From Umbelopsis isabellina (taxonomy: Eukaryota > Mucoromycota > Umbelopsidomycetes > Umbelopsidales > Umbelopsidaceae), in the NCBI GenBank assembly GCA_016758905.1, contig JAEPQZ010000009.1, positions 1 to 64,000 of the forward strand: a DNA stretch of 64,000 bases, written 5' to 3'. This document shows, in pieces, positions 23,636 through 36,116 of this stretch (the first letter of the stretch is position 1; each line of letters opens with the position of its first letter). A program made the translations under genes and the position numbers. Below the pieces are notes generated by a model that had not been told where the DNA came from, searched no databases, and saw nothing but the letters and a program-made list of their open reading frames with translations.

Positions 23636-25692
23636 ATGTACAAAATAACACCACAGCTGTATGAGAAGATCAAGCACTTTGCAAAGTTCCCTCAGACTGG
23701 TGTGTCTTTGAGGCAAATGGTCATGTTTGGTATGGACCCCCCACATTATCTTATATTTTGACGTTACCCCAGATCATGTCATTGAATGTATGGATTGTAA
23801 TTAGGTCAAACGCCATCTCAAGGCACCCTTCTCAAAGCAAGTCAATTTATACATGGTATGTATGGATGCCTTGAGGTCACTTGTTGCTATCAATAATCAA
23901 TTAATCCTACTTGTCGCTCGGCTACCCCGGACCTAACCAGAGGAACTACCGATTCGGTTGGCACATCGTGTAAAAGAACTCGAAGAGCTACCTAACCAAC
24001 TGAGCGATATGCCATCTATTATTAAAGTTAAGAACTGGTATGCTCAATCATTTCAGGTTCGTTGGAGGGATTTTGATCTCTGGTTTGCGTCTGTGGGTTT
24101 CTCACACACGTCTTTAATCATATGTTGCTCCATTTAGGAACTGATTGAAATGCCGCCCCCCGAACTGTCAAGCTCGGTGAGAGATCGACTACGTAAATCA
24201 GTTGCTGAAGGAAATTCAAATCACTTGCCTCACAATCAGCCCAATCTGGCCATGTTGGAGCAAAACGGTGGTGCCTCTAGAAAACCCAATGTCCCACTCG
24301 GTCACAGGTAGGAACAATTATCTATCATCATTTCGACCATCACATGATTATTAGTTACCAGGAATTTTCCACTAAACACCTGCTATTGAAGATACTACTT
24401 TAAGGACATTGCCGAATTTGATTGGCCCCCAGAGGTTCTACGTTACAATGAATCTTTTGTCAAAAGGATTGAAGCCATCAAGCGAAGACACGACCCAGTT
24501 GTGACCACTGTCGGTAAAGTGAACGGTTCATCCCGAAAACTGACCAAGACCATACAACTTATTGAATGCTTTTTTTTATGATCCCATTGTATTCAGCTCA
24601 AGGCATAATTGAATATAAGCAGCATAGAAGGTCGGCAAACATAGACACTGCTGTACAGGAATTTCTTGATCGGTTTTACATGTCTCGTATTGGTATTCGT
24701 ATGCTCATAGGTAAGAACATCAATATACATACATTTCAGTTGAGATGACCACGACTAATGTTATAAACTGCTTAGGTCAACACTCTGCATTGTTCAGAGG
24801 TCCACCACGAAAAGACTATGTTGGTGTCATATGTACAAAGACGAATATTGCAGAGATCGCTCAAGAGGCAATCGAAAATGCCAGATTTATATGTGAGGAT
24901 TATTATGGCTTGTTCAAAGCACCAGAGGTTCATCTCCATTGCCCAGAGGAAGTTGAATTCATGTATGTTCCATCCCATTTGAGCCATATGCTCTTTGAGT
25001 TGTTGAAGAACTCGCTTCGTGCTGTGGTGGAAACGTATGGAGATGACTATGAGCACGAATACCCCACTGTCAAAATCATTGTTGCTCAGGGCAAAGAGGT
25101 AAATTTTACTTGACGGTGAGAAGAGAATTTCGAAAGCCCATAATGACAAATTGAAATTAGGATATTACTATAAAGGTGTCGGACGAAGGCGGCGGTATTC
25201 CTCGTTCAGGAATTCCGCTTGTATGGACTTACATGGTATGTACAAATTGAATTCATCCGGTGGTGGTCACAAAAGTCATTCAGCTGATGGTAATGAAGCG
25301 GTAGCAAAGTAATTCTCTAACATGACTGTATCACTTTTTCATTGGCACTTTGTAGTATACAACCGCTGAAGCACAACAGTTGGAGCCAGAGTTTAACAAA
25401 TCAGATTTCAAAGCACCAATGGCTGGTTTTGGCTATGGACTGCCTATTTCAAGACTGGTATGTTGCAATTTGCTTCGACCCGATAAAGTGCATGCTCTAA
25501 CACGTCCCTTTAGTATGCTCGTTATTTTGGCGGTGACTTGAAGTTGATATCCATGGAAGGGTAATAATTACCGCATTTACCCAGTTACTAATTGACTTTA
25601 GTATTAACCTGTTACACATCTCCTACAGTTACGGAACGGATGTATATTTGCACCTCAACCGTCTCTCAAATAGTGACGAGCCTCTAATGTAA
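23636..25692 (+). CDS. PDK: Mitochondrial pyruvate dehydrogenase kinase
   Basis: A kinase of the GHKL superfamily that phosphorylates the E1-alpha subunit of pyruvate dehydrogenase and turns the complex off. The start MYKITPQLYEKIKHFAKFPQ is followed by VSLRQMVMFGQ and the BCDHK/PDK four-helix domain (LPIRLAHRVKELEELP, FLDRFYMSRIGIRMLIGQH). The ATP-binding region has FELLKNSLRAVVE (N-box), DEGGGIP (G1), GFGYGLPISRLYARYFGG (G2) and the final GYGTD. A short mitochondrial presequence would be needed and is not obvious. A branched-chain ketoacid dehydrogenase kinase is the alternative; the motifs favour PDK. About ten exons and roughly 430 residues, ending NSDEPLM. Confidence 0.9.
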
Positions 25693-26747
25693 CAGAAATG
25701 GCTCTGAAATCTGGGGTACTTCTGGAATGTCACATATGCCTTTTTTTTTTTTTCTATTTTCTTTGTCCTTTGCTGTGCGCGGTTTGTGGCCGGCCACACA
25801 CAAACATATCATAGACGACCCAACGCTGACATGAGTGTTTAGCATACAACGTCACAGTCTTTCGTTTCCAAAGTGAGACAAACCAAAATAAATGAATTAT
25901 AGACGCCCGTGTAATATTCAAAACCAATACCACATTTTGCCAATCCATTTAAGTTTTAGATCGTATCCGGTTGTGTTGATGAAAGTCGTACGAGAGTTTT
26001 ACAAATTCACGGGAATTTGACCTGGTTCTGAGCGGAAACATTTGGGACGTGTAACACTTCATGCAGCATAGCCTTTTAACAGAAAGTTTGTGTTCTCCCA
26101 ACAAAGGAATGATTTCTATCAGTCCGGTTGTCGTTACGCTGTTTGCAGTTTGTGCAATGTACATTTTCAATCAACAGAATATTGAATTACCACTTTACTG
26201 CTGCCCAAGGGAACACATGTTCGCTCCAGTTTGTAATTTTCCTTAACATCAGCCTTATGAACGAATTTTGAAAGCCAGTGACTGCCCGTCTGCACGGAAA
26301 GACAACGAAGAATGCGGAGTAGCGTAGATCAGTACGCGTTAGAAGTAATCGGAGCTGTGGAAGCCGCGGGATAGCCATGTGTCCACCCCATATTTTCCCA
26401 TCGAGCCCACTTCCTTCCGTGCAACAATCCGTGCAACAACTACGCTATGTAAGAATAGTTAACACTCATTAAAATAAGCCCATGTAGCGAAATTTGAGTG
26501 AGTACATAAATTACGAATTTTTTTGGCCATTTTATCAATGCTTTTGTCATGAGGTGAAAAACCGACAGAGGGTTCAAATGACAAATTGCCGTCTTGATAT
26601 AAACGCGGGTAGCGGCGGTAAGGCAGAGGAAGGCAAGGTATGGGGAAAAGTAATATAAGAAGGTTTGCATGGGGTACTCCGCTATCTATATAAAAGGCTA
26701 CTCATTCTTTATCTGGAAATAACGGTACCATTACTACCTACTACAAG
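25693..26747. promoter_or_regulatory. Intergenic/GH31 promoter with TATA box
   Basis: About 1 kb with no supported gene. TATATAAAA lies at 26687-26695, about 55 bp before the GH31 start codon. A perfect 12-bp tandem duplication TCCGTGCAACAA occupies 26416-26439. Short ORFs on both strands (25754-26670) lack domains. Confidence 0.5.
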
Positions 26748-29700
26748 ATGGCCAAACTCTCTTCGATTTTGGTGGCCATCGTGCTCTCCTTTACTGTAGT
26801 AAGCGCCGAATTACCTGCTGCTGCTCCTGGTAAGTAATATGTCATATGTATGTTGTAGGTTGCGTGCTTGTAGATCTGTCAAATACTAAATAGGCAAATT
26901 TCCATATAGGAATTGTTGTAAACCCGGATGTAAGCTCTGGCGCCGCAGGCTATCATGTCAAAGGCGGAGCACAACGCACTAAGACGGGATTGCACCTTCC
27001 TTTGACTTTGAACAATGGAAAGAAGAACATTTTTGGAAAGACCATTGACAAGTTGAGCGTGGATGTGTCTTTTGACTCTGCAGAGAGACTCCATGTAAAG
27101 ATTGCCGACACTGCCGGCAAGCAGTACCTTGTTCCTAATTCTCCACTTGGTCTTGAGCGTCCAAAAATTAGTCATGCTGCTTCTCACCTGAACTACGACT
27201 TCCATTACACTGAGAAGCCCTTTTCCTTCAAGGTTGTCCGTAAATCCGATAAGGAGGTTCTTTTTGACACCACTGGTCAGCCTTTGGTTTTTGAAGACCA
27301 ATACCTTGAATTGACTACCAAGGTTCCTGACAATGCTAATATTTATGGCTTTGGTGAATTGACTGGAGAATACCGTCGCAACAACCACGCCAACGTCACC
27401 ACAATGTGGGCCAGAGATGTTGCTGATCCTTTCTACCAAAATCAATATGGTACCCACCCTTCTTACACTGAAATCCGTGATGGTAAAGCTCATGGTGCGT
27501 TATTGTTGAACTCTCACGGTATGGATGTCTTCACTATGACTGGAAGAATTACCTACAAGGTCATTGGTGGAATTTTGGACTTTTACTTCTTTGTTCCTGA
27601 GCCTGCTACACCTAACTCGGTTGTCAGAGCATACACTGATCTAGTAGGCAAGCCTATTATGCCTGCCCAATGGATGTTGGGATGGCACCAGTGCCGTTAT
27701 GGTTATCATGACATTGAGGAGGTGGACACTGTAGTTGAAGAGTATCGCAAGAACAAGATTCCATTGGAAACCATGTGGACTGATATTGGTATGTTTCTTT
27801 ATGAGTGACCCAATAAGTGCCAGTGCTATTTATTCATAACATAATGTCAGATTACATGGATCGTACTAAGGATTTCACCTTTGATCCCATCAACTTCCCT
27901 ATCTCAAAGGTCAAGGATCTTACTAGCAAGCTTCACAGTCGTGATCAGCACTACGTTGTTATGATTGACCCTGCTATTTCTACAAATACCAGCTATGAGC
28001 CTTATTCTCGTGGTCATGAACTGGATATTTTCCTCAAACTTAACGACTACAAAACTGAGCTTCGTAAGTTTTGAGCATGTCTTCCATTCAGCAGAACACT
28101 TTTCTACTTCTAACACTTTTATTTCACCCCTACAGAGGGACAAGTTTGGCCCGGCTATACTGCATTCCCCGATTGGTGGCACCCCAAGGTGCAGGAGGTA
28201 AATTCTATATTGCATAATTGTTTGTTTGGCGTACGGTGGACTCGAAGCATGCTGACAACATCAAAAACATTGTAGTATTGGAACTATGAGGTCACCAACT
28301 TCATGAAGTCCATCCAGTTGGATGGTGTTTGGATTGATATGAACGAACCGTCCTCCTTTTGCTTAGGCTCGTGCGGTACTGGCAAGAGAAATGAAGTTCC
28401 TGCATACTGGTGGACTTTGCCTACTGACGAATATAACACACTCCATGCGGAATGGGAAAAGAATCTCAATGCCCTCGGAACTGGTGTTCCTGGAGACACA
28501 CGTAATCTGCTTTACCCTCCTTATATTATTAATAATGGTGCTGGTAACCTTAGCGAGAAGACAGCTCCAACCACTTCCTTGCATTATGGACGTATCCCTC
28601 ATTATGATCTTCATAATTTGTATGGACATGCTGAGTCCCATGTCACCAACCAGGTAAGCATAGTTGACTGATACTTTCTTTGATGATGAGATACTCAAGT
28701 TCGAGATCCAATAGGCTATTCAAAAATACCGACCTAATGAGCGTGTCTTTTTATTGACCCGATCTCAATTTGCTGGAACCGGTAAAAACGCTGGCCACTG
28801 GACTGGAGATAACACATCTTTGTGGGAATACCTGAAAGAGTCCATTGCTGCCATCCTTCAAATGCAACAAATGGGCATTGCTCTCTCAGGTGCTGATGTC
28901 TGTGGTTTCAATGGTAATACTACTATGGAGCTATGTGCAAGATGGCAAGAATTGGGTTCCTTCTACCCATTTGGTAAATATTTGTCGAAGTAAACATTGA
29001 TGATCGTCGTATTTTCTAATATTGACTATAAATATGTTAGCTCGCAACCATAACAGCATAGGCATGATTTCTCAAGAGCCTTATGTATGGCCCGAGGTAG
29101 CTGAAGGTACTCGTAAAGCTTTGGCAGTTCGATATGCTATGATGCCATACATGTACACTTTGTTCCAAGAAGCCAACACTGTCGGTACTGGTGTCTGGCG
29201 TCCGCTTATCTTTGAGTTCCCCAACGATGATACCTTCCTGGCTGAAGATGTGCAATTCATGATGGGCGACTCTGTTCTCATCTCCCCCATTGTTGAAGAA
29301 AATGCAACTTCTATTCATGCCAAGTTCCCTACTGGTGTGTGGTATGACTGGTATAATGGAAAGGCTGTTAATGGTCCCACCACCAAGACCCTACATGCTG
29401 ACCTCACCACTATCCCTGTTCATGTCCGCGGTGGATCCATTCTTCCGTTGAAGACTCCGGAAATGACCATCACTGCCACTTACGCCACTCCTTATGAGCT
29501 TCTTGTAGCTCTTGACAAGAATGGAAAGGCCAACGGTCGCTTGTACATCGATGATGGCCACTCCATTGAGCAAGATGGTACCTCTAGCATCAATTTCTCT
29601 ATTTCACATGGTAAACTTACTGCCAAGGGCAGCTTCGGGTACCACGAGAAGACCAAATTAGAAAAGGTCTCGGTCCTTGGAGGAAAATACAGACATGCGG

Positions 29701-29810
29701 TTGTTGATAAGAAAATTTATACACTTCGCAAGGATGCAACTACTGGTGCCTATGTTGCCTCCGGTTTTAAGATCGATTTGAACAAGGCATTCACCGTTAA
29801 CTTCTACTAG
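26748..29810 (+). CDS. Secreted GH31 alpha-glucosidase
   Basis: A glycoside hydrolase of family 31 (maltase/lysosomal alpha-glucosidase type) releasing glucose from the non-reducing ends of alpha-glucans. A signal peptide (MAKLSSILVAIVLSFTVVSA) is followed by IYGFGELTGEYRRNN, QWMLGWHQCRYGYHDIEEV and MWTDIDYMDRTKDFT. The catalytic nucleophile Asp lies in DGVWIDMNEPSSF and the acid/base Asp in GHWTGDN. Next are SGADVCGFNGNTTMELCARW, the sugar-binding HVRGGSILPL and a beta-sandwich C-terminus ending FTVNFY. Roughly 880 residues in eight exons; several N-glycosylation sequons. It is the first of four secreted enzymes in a 13-kb run. Starch/maltose use is more likely than N-glycan trimming because a signal peptide is present and no ER-retention signal is seen. 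Confidence 0.94.
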
Positions 29811-30634
29811 ACTTAATCTGACTCGCAAATCTCATTAACCTTAAATGCACGTTCATGGCAACAATGCGGTCACAGAAATAAAGGCACATCCTTTGCTCTT
29901 GAGCCGTGGAGTTAGTGTGACACAGCATATTACAAACCTGGGAGGATTTTCGTTACAATATATTTCATATCAAGATCTTGTCTTACCTAACACTTGAAAT
30001 GAAAAATCTTGCATTTTATTTTTTGCAAATTCAGAAAATGGCATGTTTTTATAATTGTAAGTAAGCTGAAAACAATGATTCAGCCACTGTGGTGGTAGTA
30101 TACAATGTAGGGCTCATGGACCCTGATAATATGCAGTGGATCGAGATCTATGAGATTTAAAAAACGTCCTTACACTCGGGTGTTACAATAGTCCGTTCTT
30201 GGACTCAGAAACGTTCACAACTGTAGCGAAGTTATTATGCAGTTGGATTTCATTTAGCGAAAGCAACAAGGGCAACCAATGTTTACACGTTTACACCATA
30301 GTAATTTTTGTCTTGCTAGCAATGCCGAAAATAATTTCGGAGAGCATTTCAACTTCCGGTAAGAATGGGTTGGGTGAGGCACGTTCACAATTGAACGGTC
30401 CAAATTTGCCACGGCAATGACAAATTAACCTTAGTCCGGTTGTACAAAGCAGGCTATCTGAAAATTGCAAGAAGTTAACCAGTAGCACGATGCTCATAAG
30501 ACTATTCTCAAGGCCACATCGGTGTACCACTCGTTACGCAAGGTACATTTTCATCCGTTTCGATAAACTTTAATTGATTGGTATAAAAACTATGCTGATT
30601 TTCATAATCCATTAAAGCGTTAATTAGGAAAAAG
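29811..30634. promoter_or_regulatory. Promoter region of phosphoesterase 1
   Basis: An 824-bp gap. TATAAAAA sits at 30582-30589, about 50 bp before the start codon. GCCACATC at 30513-30520 (122 bp upstream) and AATTAGGAAA at 30622-30631 both recur at similar places before the second phosphoesterase gene. No gene seen. Confidence 0.45.
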
Positions 30635-32771
30635 ATGAAGGCTATTACCATTTGCGCCGCTATTGCTGCTACCCTGGCTTTTGCTGATGCTGCTCCCACC
30701 AAGAAGACCACCACTCCTTCTAGCAGCGGTTTGAGCAAGATCAAGCATATGGTGTATTTCATGCAGGAGAACAGATCCTTTGACCATTACTATGGTACCA
30801 TGGCTGGTGTCCGTAACTTTGCTGACCCTAATGTTGGTGTTCAATCAAATGGAAACAACCTTTTCTACCAGCCTGACACCAACAGCCCTGACAAGAAGAA
30901 TGGTTCTACCTATCTTTTGCCTTTCCAATTCACTGGTAACCGTGCTGGCTGTACTGTTGGCGGAAGCAATTCTTGGACCCAAAACCACAATGCTCTCAAC
31001 GGTGGTCTTAATAACAACTGGCCTCAGGGTAACAGCCCCATGTCCATGGGTTATGAGACCAGAAGCGAGATTCCTTTCCACTTTGCTCTTGCCGAGTCCT
31101 TTACCATTGCTGACATGTAAGTTTTTGTATGTAATGTGATGAATTACTATTTCACTTGTATTGACACCTTATGTTAATTAGGTACTTCCAATCTGTTACT
31201 GGTTCCACCAACCCCAACCGTGTTGTTTGGATGTCTGGAACTAACAGCTGTAAGCGCAATCACTTTTTTTTTTTTCCCATCACACACAAAGAAATGCTGC
31301 ATTAAGTCATGTACTAATGTGGATTACGATTAGATGGTGGTTACACTCTTGAGGATAACACCGAGTCCCCTGCTCTGAAATGGGGCACGTGAGTACCTAA
31401 GTCTGATAAGCATGCCTTTTAATATAGTTGATTCTCACACCATACAATAGCTACCCTCAGAACCTGACTGCTGCTGGTGTTAGCTGGCAATTGTTCCAAG
31501 ACAAAGGTAAGTTGCTATGCCTTTTGTGAGTGTAGTAGCAAGAGCCATTGTTGTACTTATCGCTACTATATCAGACAACTTTGATGACAATGCTTTGGCT
31601 TGGTTCTCTTACTGGCAGAACCTCCCTAGTGGTGCCGAAAAGAACAAGGGCCTCGGTGTCCTCGGTCTCCAAGCCTTCTACGATAGAGCTGCAAACGGTA
31701 CCCTTCCCCAAGTCAGCATCATTGTCGGTGACACTGAATTGAGTGAGCATCCTGATAACACCCCTATGGCTGGTGCCTGGCTCCAACAACAAGTCGTCAA
31801 CGCTGTCATGCACAGTCCTGCTTGGAATCAAACTGCTTTGATCATCAATTACGATGAGAGCGGTGGTTTCTTTGATCACGTTGTCCCTCCTCAAGCTCCA
31901 TCTAGCGAGTATGTTGTTGACAAGTGGACCGGCAAGAAGGTTCCTATAGGTTTCGGACCTCGTGTTCCTTTGGTCTGTGTCAGCCCTTACTGCAGAGGTG
32001 GAAATGTCTTCACTGAGGTTGCTGACCACACCGCCACTCTCCGTTTGTTGGAGGAATGGGTTGGCCAAAACGCTAACGGTACTTACAAGGCTCCTGCTTC
32101 TCTTATCTCCCCATGGCACCGTAGCACTACCTCCAACTTGATCAACTTGTTCGACTTCAACAACCCCGATTTCTCTATTCCTACCCTTCCTACTGTTGCT
32201 AAGCCTGCCACTAACTCGCAAGGTGTCTGGGATCCCACTGAGATGTGCGAAGGGTGAGTTTGCTACCAGATCTGTGTTACACGGTTGGATATATGCTAAC
32301 TGACCAACTTTTAATAGTCTGTCCGACCCCAAGAGCACTCCTCCTTACGGCAAGCAAACCTTCCCTACTGTTGAGACTGGTAGCAAGCCTGTCCGTGGTG
32401 CCTTGACCGAAGGCCGTACCCTTGTCATACGTCCCACCACCAGCACTTCTATCCAAGTTGCTGCCAACGGTAAGCTTGCTATTCAAAAGACTTCTAAGCA
32501 AGGTAGCCAAGGAGAAGCTTTCTCCGTTCATCAATCTGGTGACAAGTATGCTATCAGAAGCATCGGTAGCGGAAACTGTCTCTCTCTTCAAGGCAACAAT
32601 GTCACCCTTGCTAACTGCGCCACTGCTGACTGGACCATCAACTACATTGCTGAATCTGCCTCTTATCAAATCACTCACGCCGCTTCTGGAAAGCACCTCT
32701 CTGCTGGTTCTGAGCATCTTCAGCTTTCCAAGAAGGCCACTTCCTTCAAATTGTACTCTGTCTCCTTCTAA
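30635..32771 (+). CDS. Secreted phosphoesterase (phospholipase C type), copy 1
   Basis: A member of the phosphoesterase family that includes bacterial non-haemolytic phospholipase C, plant NPC and acid phosphatases. A signal peptide (MKAITICAAIAATLAFADA) precedes the hallmark VYFMQENRSFDHYYGTMAGV, then PFHFALAESFTIADM, ELSEHPDN, metal-site INYDESGGFFDHVVPP and GPRVPLVCVSPYCRGG. After DPTEMCEG-LSDPKSTPPYG the last about 125 residues (GALTEGRTLVIRP to FKLYSVSF) look like a ricin-type beta-trefoil, with CLSLQGN and ADWTI repeats. Six exons, about 600 residues. Substrate (phosphatidylcholine, glycerophosphodiester or other phosphate ester) cannot be decided from sequence. It is a tandem duplicate of the gene at 33584. 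Confidence 0.9.
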
Positions 32772-33583
32772 GTTATAACAGTACCATTTCTAAGTTATTA
32801 CGGTATCAATTGGATATCATTACATTGACTTCAATTATTGACAGTCTTATATGATAATCAATACACATTTAAATATTATCTTGTCTGTTTCAGGAGTGTG
32901 GAAGGCTGTTGCAGTAAATTTAGCAATGGTTTCTTCTCACGCAGGCTATTGTCAGTTTATACCTACAACACCGTATAATTCGAAATGATTTGGTAATCAG
33001 GCTACGAGGGAAAATGTTCACCTGAGAGTTCTGCACTATGCTTACGAGAGACGCACGAGAAGACCCTGGGCTGGAACTACTTTGGCTAGTTCTGTTTTAT
33101 TATATTATATTTCTGTTGATACGAAGGTAGTACAAGGCTGTTTGCGTCTGGGAATTTATGATCTATTAATTATAAAATCTTGTATTATCGCAGATCGCCC
33201 GGAGGTGAATAAAAAGATATAACTTACATACCATTTTGACTAAGGGCATTTTTCAGTAAAGCATTATTAGCGGTATAATATGATAAATATCCAATTGACA
33301 ATAAATGCAATTTTCCATGAGATATCGTTGGAACAACACACGGATACCCGGCCAGGGAAAGCGACGTTATAGGATTTGAACACAGCATGTAGATGCATTC
33401 TTCAATGTATCACATATCGTTTAAGGCTCAAGCCAGGGATAGCTCTGAACGTTAAGCAAAGTCGTAGCCACATCAGGAAGGTAATAACTCAGACAATGTG
33501 CTACCATGGTCATTAGCGTTGTGCCTGAATTATCTATAAGTAGCAGGAAAGAAAAATGAAATTAGGAAAGTAGCGTGACAAAC
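32772..33583. promoter_or_regulatory. Spacer and promoter of phosphoesterase 2
   Basis: An 812-bp gap. TATCTATAAG at 33531-33540, GCCACATC at 33467-33474 (117 bp before ATG) and AATTAGGAAA at 33560-33569 parallel the elements before copy 1. No gene seen. Confidence 0.45.
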
Positions 33584-35778
33584 ATGAAATTGGGAATAGC
33601 TGCAGCAACTGCCCTCATTGTAGGCCAAACAACTACAGCATTGGCATCATCAGCATCCAACAGCACTGGGCTGGAGAAAATCAAGTATTTTGTATATTTT
33701 ATGCAAGAGAACAGAGCCTTTGACCATTATTATGGGACTATGGCTGGTGTCCGTGGTTTCAATGACCCCAATGTGGGTATTCAAGAGAATGGCAATAATC
33801 TCTACTACCAGCCTGACCCCGATAGTACGGACGTGAAGAATGGCACGAAATACCTTTTGCCTTTCCAATTCACCGGCAACCGTGCTGGGTGTACGCTTGG
33901 TGGAAGTAACGCTTGGGTACCGTTCCATGCCGCCATCAACAACGGCAGTAACAATAACTGGCCCTCTGGAAATAGTCCAATGTCTATGGGATACGAAGTT
34001 CGCGATCAAATTCCTTATCATTTTGCTTTGGCAGAGTCTTTTACCATTGCCGACATGTGAGAAACGAGGTATACATTTAACCTTTTCACTTGATCTGTAC
34101 TAATATTTGCCTTGGTTCTTTTTATGTCATCTCTGAAATGATCCAACAGGTACTTCCAGTCTATTGCCGGTTCAACTGATCCCAATCGCATTACATGGAT
34201 AAGCGGCACCAATGGTGGTAAGAGGATATTATACAATTGAAGCTATCAATTTTCTTAGTTTTGACCTATGACCATTCAGCCGACGGTCGCTACATGCAGG
34301 ACAATACTGAGGAGCCTAGATATACATGGTCAACGTTAGTTAATCTATTTGGATTATGTTCAAGTTTGGTACATTGCATGCTAAAGGCATCTCGCTTTGC
34401 AGATACCCGCAAAATCTGACCAATGCAGGAGTGAGTTGGCAAGTCTTCCAAGATAACGGTAAGCAGAGCCAGCAACATCACAAGTTATATCTTTCCATCT
34501 GCACCTTGTTTACAAAATTAATTTTAGACAACTTTGATGACGACCCTCTCAAATGGTTTGCTTATTGGAACAATCTCCCCGATGGCAGCGCAGAAAAATC
34601 GAAAGCACTTGGTTTCCTCGGCATTAATGAATATAAGGCTAGAGCTGCCAATGGGACATTGCCCCAAGTCAGTTACATTGTGGGTGCAACAGGTACATTG
34701 ATTTTACATTGGCTGCGAATGGTCATTATCGAATCTAACATGGAAAACTTTAGAGCTGTCTGAGCATCCAGATAACTGCCCTATGGCTGGAGCATGGCTT
34801 CAACAAGAAATTGTAAATGCTACCATGCATTCTCCTTTGTGGAAAGAAACTGCTTTGATCATTAATTACGATGAGACTGGAGGCTTTTATGATCACGTAA
34901 TTCCTCCTCAGGCTCCCAAGACTGAGTGGCAGCCAGCATCTTTGGAAGGAGGCGCCCTCAGATCTCCAGGTCTTGGCCCACGAGTGCCTCTCGTTTGTGT
35001 TAGCCCTTACTGCCGTGGTGGTAATGTTTACACAGAAATTGCTGACCATAGAAGTACACTTATGTTGCTTGAAGAATGGATTGGCAAATATGCGAACGGG
35101 ACAGTTCGTGCTCCAGCATCACTCATTTCTCCATGGGCTCGCTCCACCGTATCCAAGCTGATCAACCTCTTTGACTTTGAGAATCCTGATTTCTCTATCC
35201 CCAAATTGCCCTTGGTTGCCGAGCCTCCTAAAAACCCTACTACAGGAGCCTGGGATCCTACCGAGATGTGTGAAAAGTAAGCAGTATACATGTAAATTGT
35301 AAAGTGATTACATACTAATCAGTACTTTAGATTGACTGATCCCAAGAGTACGCCTCCTTACGGAAACCAAACAATGCCCGTCGTAGAGAAAGGAAGCAAG
35401 AGGATCAGAGGATATCTGACAGAAGGTAGATACCTTGTATTCCGGTCTGGTAGCCAGTCTCTCCAAACATCATCAAGATCTAGTGTTGTAGGAGGCAAGT
35501 CAACGCTTAAGAAAGCTCAGGAAGTCTTTGTCGTCAAGCAGGTCGGCAAAGAGTTTCAAATCGTTGACAGTGCCAGCAACAGGTGTGTAAATGCTAACGG
35601 AAATGGCCTCATCCTTAGTGCCTGTGGCACAACAGCTTGGAGCATTACTTACAATAACCATGGTGCAACTTACGCCATCACTGACAGCAAGAGTGGCAAG
35701 TCATTGTCCCTGTCCGGTAGTAAGGCGGCATTGGCTACGAAAGGCACTCAGTTCCAGGTTTATTCTGTGAGCATTTAG
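33584..35778 (+). CDS. Secreted phosphoesterase (phospholipase C type), copy 2
   Basis: Tandem paralogue of the preceding gene with the same order of motifs: signal peptide MKLGIAAATALIVGQTTTAL, then VYFMQENRAFDHYYGTMAGV, PYHFALAESFTIADM, ELSEHPDN, INYDETGGFYDHVIPP, GPRVPLVCVSPYCRGG and a C-terminal beta-trefoil-like domain (GYLTEGRYLVFRSG to FQVYSVSI). The start is ATG 33584; the frame upstream offers only a GTG. Five introns are at positions shared with copy 1. A sixth (34693-34753, 61 nt) splits VGAT/ELSEHP and is absent from copy 1. An insertion QPASLEGGALRS replaces a charged loop of copy 1. Divergence throughout suggests an old duplication with both copies under selection. The frame is intact. 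Confidence 0.9.
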
Positions 35779-36116
35779 CTTAGTAACTTTTCGGTGATAG
35801 CGACTAAAATGATAATAAACAGAAGTACATCAAAAATCACAGTTGTAATTTGTGAACCAAATTCAAGCCATGGTATAGAGCGTTTTTTGTCTTAGTTTCT
35901 TTCATTTATTAGTTTGCGGAATATAGTGGAAGAACTACAGTTGATAAATCGCTTCTGTAAGTTGTTAAACTAGCAAGCTGAATAGAAGATGAAAGGTAAG
36001 ATACTGTAGCTAATGCTGAAGAAAAGATGGTGGTAAAACGATGTAAACGAGGAAAAAGAAAATGCAACAAATATTGTACAAGGATAGTGGAATAATAGAT
36101 GATAGGCACCAGGCAA
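35779..36116. other. Convergent 3' intergenic region
   Basis: Spacer of 338 bp between the stop codons of phosphoesterase 2 (+) and SOF1 (-). AT-rich, probably 3' UTRs; the frame across 35909-36550 (-) is a shadow of SOF1. Confidence 0.5.
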
